In this document: positions 25,545 to 27,332 of the stretch, piece by piece
How the letters are laid out: every line of letters begins with the position of its first letter
How positions within the stretch are numbered: the stretch's first letter is position 1
NCBI GenBank assembly: GCA_002448815.1
Contig: DKAJ01000007.1
Location: 107,197 to 134,528 of the forward strand
Length of the DNA: 27,332 bases
Source of the DNA: Micavibrio sp. UBA6929
GTDB taxonomy: Bacteria; Pseudomonadota; Alphaproteobacteria; Micavibrionales; Micavibrionaceae
Reading direction: 5' to 3'
Notes under the pieces: model-generated
Told to the model about the DNA's origin: nothing
What the model saw: the letters and a program-made list of their open reading frames with translations, nothing else
Databases searched by the model: none
Made by a program: the position numbers and the translations under genes

Positions 25545-25566
25545 TGTGGCACACTCATGGCACACT
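25545..25566 (+). repeat. Arm-type site 3 (paired TGGCACA) at right island end
   Basis: TGGCACACTCATGGCACA, the inverse counterpart of 15511-15530 with 19 of 20 matches. It lies between the CHAT start codon and its presumed promoter, so integrase or excisionase binding here could also affect the operon. Confidence 0.6.
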
Positions 25567-25591
25567 TTTCAGCAAAAAATGATATAAACGC

Positions 25592-25622
25592 ACCATAGCA
25601 CACAACAAGAATATCTTGTCAA
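25592..25622 (-). promoter_or_regulatory. Presumed promoter of the CHAT/ApeA-like operon
   Basis: On the minus strand, a perfect -35 TTGACA (25617-25622) and a -10-like TATGGT (25592-25597) are spaced 19 bp, slightly long. It lies about 65 bp upstream of the CHAT ATG. Confidence 0.5.
25605..25619. promoter_or_regulatory. Perfect dyad operator candidate
   Basis: ACAAGA-ATA-TCTTGT, a perfect 6-3-6 inverted repeat overlapping the -35 box of the CHAT/ApeA-like operon. The position suits a repressor. The binding protein is unknown; the AlpA-like or HTH protein of the island are candidates. Confidence 0.5.
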
Positions 25623-25664
25623 CACATTGAAATAATTGTTATCTTTAATTGAGAATTGTTGTGG

Positions 25665-27188
25665 CTATTTGTTTGAGCAAATCTCCAAAACCGTAGGTCG
25701 CGGGTTCGAACCCTGCTGCCCCTGCCATTCACGCAAGTCTGTCGTTTTCAGCATACTTAACAGTGGCAAAACTGTTGTACACTGTACGTTTCCAGCATTT
25801 AATTCACGGTTCGAAAATAGTGTTTTTAACAATGTGCGTTTTAACGTAGTTTTCGAACTTTTAAACAATAATGATGCCTTATTGCATAGTTTGAGCAATA
25901 ATATTATCGAACGCTCTAATAGTTCAGTGTCTTGTAATTGATCGTTTATTAAGACAGTTATATCACTGTGTTTCTGCTTCAATTCAGAATATTTACGTTC
26001 ATAAACATCCTGATTAATACAATTATCAATTAATAACTCTGTTGCTTTATCAATTTGTCTTTCAATCTCATCACACTCTTTTTGAAGCGTGTAGATTATT
26101 TCTTTATCGTGCTGCTTCTGTAATTTCAGCGTATGTTGAGTATATTCAATCAATACTGGTAAATCTTCGTTCGACAGGTGAAATGCATCAATCTTATTTT
26201 GCATTTGGTCAACGACAGATCTTTCGTTGACCCATAACTTTTTTGAATGATTGTCTGGATCACGACAGATCAAATATACGTACTTACCTTTTTTCATATC
26301 ACATGACACAACACGCTTTGATGCAGAACATATAAAGACACCACTAAATAAAAACGTATGCTTGGTTTTATCGGCAACCTTCGTCTTACTCCGTTGCATG
26401 CGGACATACTGACACTTGTTAAACAATTCTTTTGAAATTAATGCGTCATACTTATGCTCATAAAGCTTTCCTTTAACACGCATAACACCATAATAAAATG
26501 GGTTCTGTAGCAGCGTATGCAATAATTGCGGACAAACTTTACATCCATTTCGTGAGCGCAGACCCCACCCATATGCTTGCTTTGACAATGATGAAATCGA
26601 ATACAATCCAGATGCGTATTCAATAAAGATCTGCTTTATTAAATCCGCTTTATCTTCATCTACAACGATTGTCGATTTACCCGTTGTTACATCTGTCGCG
26701 TTTTTATAACCAATCGGAGCTTGAGCACACCATTCCCCATTCCGAACCTTAAAATCAAAGCTACGCTTAACATTATCTGACAGTTGATCTGTATAAGATT
26801 GTGACATCACAACCCCCATGTTCCACATCAACTTTTGAACGCTATTCGCATGCTTTGATAAAATGTTACCTTCTTTAACAAAATGCAGCTCCAATAAATC
26901 CTGCGACATCAGGTCGTTTAATATTGGTGTTTCTCTGAAACTGCGCTGCAAACGATCTACGGTGTCGACGATTAATGCGACTTTCGTCTTTTGCTTCTTA
27001 ATGAAGATAATCATTTTATCAAATTCAGGACGAAACCGTTTGTTCGATGATTCAACTAACGTAAATTTCCGAATGACGTTTAACTGCTTGCGCTGCGCAT
27101 ATTGTTCCAGATTGCGTGTCTGCGCATCTAGTGAGTGTCCATCGCGCTGCTCTTTCGATGAGATTCTAGCTAATATGACTGCTTGCAT
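25665..27188 (-). CDS. Large serine recombinase
   Basis: 507-residue serine site-specific recombinase. The N-terminal resolvase domain (~1-150) has the nucleophile in ARISSKEQ (S10), followed by LVESSNK and the helix E region. A Recombinase domain (~155-270; APIGYKN) comes next, then a zinc-ribbon-like segment with few cysteines and a long coiled coil (~350-440), the layout of large serine integrases and invertases. The last ~18 residues (QGQQGSNPRPTVLEICSNK) are the antisense of the tRNA-Trp remnant, so the natural C-terminus has been replaced or extended by the att sequence. No good ribosome site precedes the ATG, and the whole gene lies between 122-bp inverted repeats. It belongs to a unit separate from the tRNA island, or stacked on its end. 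Confidence 0.9.
   Translation of the reverse strand: MQAVILARISSKEQRDGHSLDAQTRNLEQYAQRKQLNVIRKFTLVESSNKRFRPEFDKMIIFIKKQKTKVALIVDTVDRLQRSFRETPILNDLMSQDLLELHFVKEGNILSKHANSVQKLMWNMGVVMSQSYTDQLSDNVKRSFDFKVRNGEWCAQAPIGYKNATDVTTGKSTIVVDEDKADLIKQIFIEYASGLYSISSLSKQAYGWGLRSRNGCKVCPQLLHTLLQNPFYYGVMRVKGKLYEHKYDALISKELFNKCQYVRMQRSKTKVADKTKHTFLFSGVFICSASKRVVSCDMKKGKYVYLICRDPDNHSKKLWVNERSVVDQMQNKIDAFHLSNEDLPVLIEYTQHTLKLQKQHDKEIIYTLQKECDEIERQIDKATELLIDNCINQDVYERKYSELKQKHSDITVLINDQLQDTELLERSIILLLKLCNKASLLFKSSKTTLKRTLLKTLFSNRELNAGNVQCTTVLPLLSMLKTTDLREWQGQQGSNPRPTVLEICSNK
25682..25727 (+). repeat. attR: tRNA-Trp 3' half, right island boundary
   Basis: 46-bp copy of the tRNA 3' half (see 15345-15390), with three differences, all in the T loop and next to it (TTCGAACC here, TTCAAGTC in the tRNA). 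The 5' half of a tRNA is absent, so it is not a functional gene. The serine recombinase ORF runs through it on the minus strand. Confidence 0.88.
25722..25843 (+). repeat. Left arm of 122-bp inverted repeat
   Basis: Matches the reverse complement of 27195-27316 in 121 of 122 positions; the only mismatch is at 25788/27250. The arm starts inside the tRNA CCA end (CTGCCA) and codes for about 40 C-terminal residues of the serine recombinase. Confidence 0.95.
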
Positions 27189-27194
27189 GATTTA

Positions 27195-27316
27195 TAAAAC
27201 GCACATTGTTAAAAACACTATTTTCGAACCGTGAATTAAATGCTGGAAATGTACAGTGTACAACAGTTTTGCCACTGTTAAGTATGCTGAAAACGACAGA
27301 CTTGCGTGAATGGCAG
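27195..27316 (-). repeat. Right arm of 122-bp inverted repeat
   Basis: Lies from 6 bp upstream of the recombinase start codon to near the window end. Read on the plus strand, it encodes the same C-terminal residues as the left arm, and the single mismatch is synonymous (Asn AAC/AAT). Any recombinase promoter must lie in or beyond this arm. Confidence 0.95.
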
Positions 27317-27332
27317 AAGACTATAGATTCAA

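Larger units (their letters stand above)
15391..25681. mobile_element. tRNA-Trp integrative island with defence cargo (~10.3 kb)
   Basis: DNA between the two tRNA-derived att repeats. It holds an integrase next to attL, an AlpA-like regulator, structured non-coding regions, small unknown genes, a KAP NTPase and a CHAT/ApeA-like operon. Coding is visibly more AT-rich than in the chromosomal genes to the left. No relaxase, portal, capsid or replication gene is seen, so it is either a minimal integrative or satellite-like element, or one mobilised by a helper. Confidence 0.85.

Noticed and set aside
15391..25681. Prophage
   Set aside because: No portal, terminase large subunit, capsid, tail or lysis genes; the DUF5681-like protein alone is not enough.
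25636..25941. Plus-strand 101-aa frame over attR
   Set aside because: Antisense to the serine recombinase end and composed of tRNA remnant plus inverted repeat arm.
25665..27316. Recombinase unit as a classical insertion sequence with terminal inverted repeats
   Set aside because: Serine recombinases of this large type do not normally use 122-bp terminal repeats, no target-site duplication is seen, and one arm is coding sequence.
27295..27332. Possible tRNA 3' end on the minus strand at the window edge (CCA preceded by stem-like bases)
   Set aside because: Only ~20 nt are visible, and the T-loop position expected to be C does not fit, so a tRNA cannot be supported.
1..27332. CRISPR array
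   Set aside because: No regularly spaced short repeats and no cas genes; the tandem TGGCACA pairs are too short and too few.

Overview
The left ~15.3 kb reads as the chromosome of a Gram-negative alphaproteobacterium. Evidence is leuS followed by an LptE-type lipoprotein, an IalB-family protein, a DsbD/ScsB-type reductase beside a periplasmic peroxiredoxin, acetoacetyl-CoA synthetase, fabG, and a CCA-encoding tRNA-Trp. Base composition looks moderate, and System II-type cytochrome c assembly (CcsA) would be atypical for most alphaproteobacteria. A Micavibrio-like or other deep lineage is possible, but I cannot assign a genus from sequence alone.

Chromosomal layout: leuS (5' end outside the window) and lptE on +. 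Then a minus-strand envelope block: M23 peptidase, IalB-like protein, peroxiredoxin-like redoxin and DsbD/ScsB. Then a plus-strand run: aacS, PAS histidine kinase, ccsA, tlpA, fabG and tRNA-Trp. DsbD/ScsB, the redoxin and TlpA probably form one periplasmic thiol-reduction network, with CcsA consuming reductant for cytochrome c maturation.

From 15391 to about 25681 lies a ~10.3 kb integrative island inserted at the 3' end of tRNA-Trp. It has a 46-bp direct repeat of the tRNA 3' half at its two ends (15345-15390 and 25682-25727, 43/46 identical). A tyrosine integrase sits next to the tRNA, and paired TGGCACA arm-type repeats lie near both ends. Behind the integrase are a possible HTH protein, an AlpA-like regulator, a strongly structured ~265-nt non-coding region, a 53-aa ORF and a DUF5681-like protein. 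A small lipoprotein/secreted protein pair follows, with a second structured leader. The right half is a defence-type module: a KAP P-loop NTPase with transmembrane insert (+), convergent with a two-gene operon (-) encoding a CHAT-type cysteine protease and an ApeA-like HEPN ribonuclease. The CHAT-ApeA pair, 6 bp apart and behind a promoter with a perfect dyad operator, is the best candidate for an undescribed system.

Immediately outside the right att repeat is a serine recombinase gene enclosed by a 122-bp, 121/122-identical inverted repeat (25722-25843 and 27195-27316). The left arm encodes the recombinase C-terminus and the right arm ends 6 bp upstream of its start codon. The ORF runs out through the tRNA-derived att sequence. 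This looks like an invertible or duplicated recombinase segment stacked on the island end.
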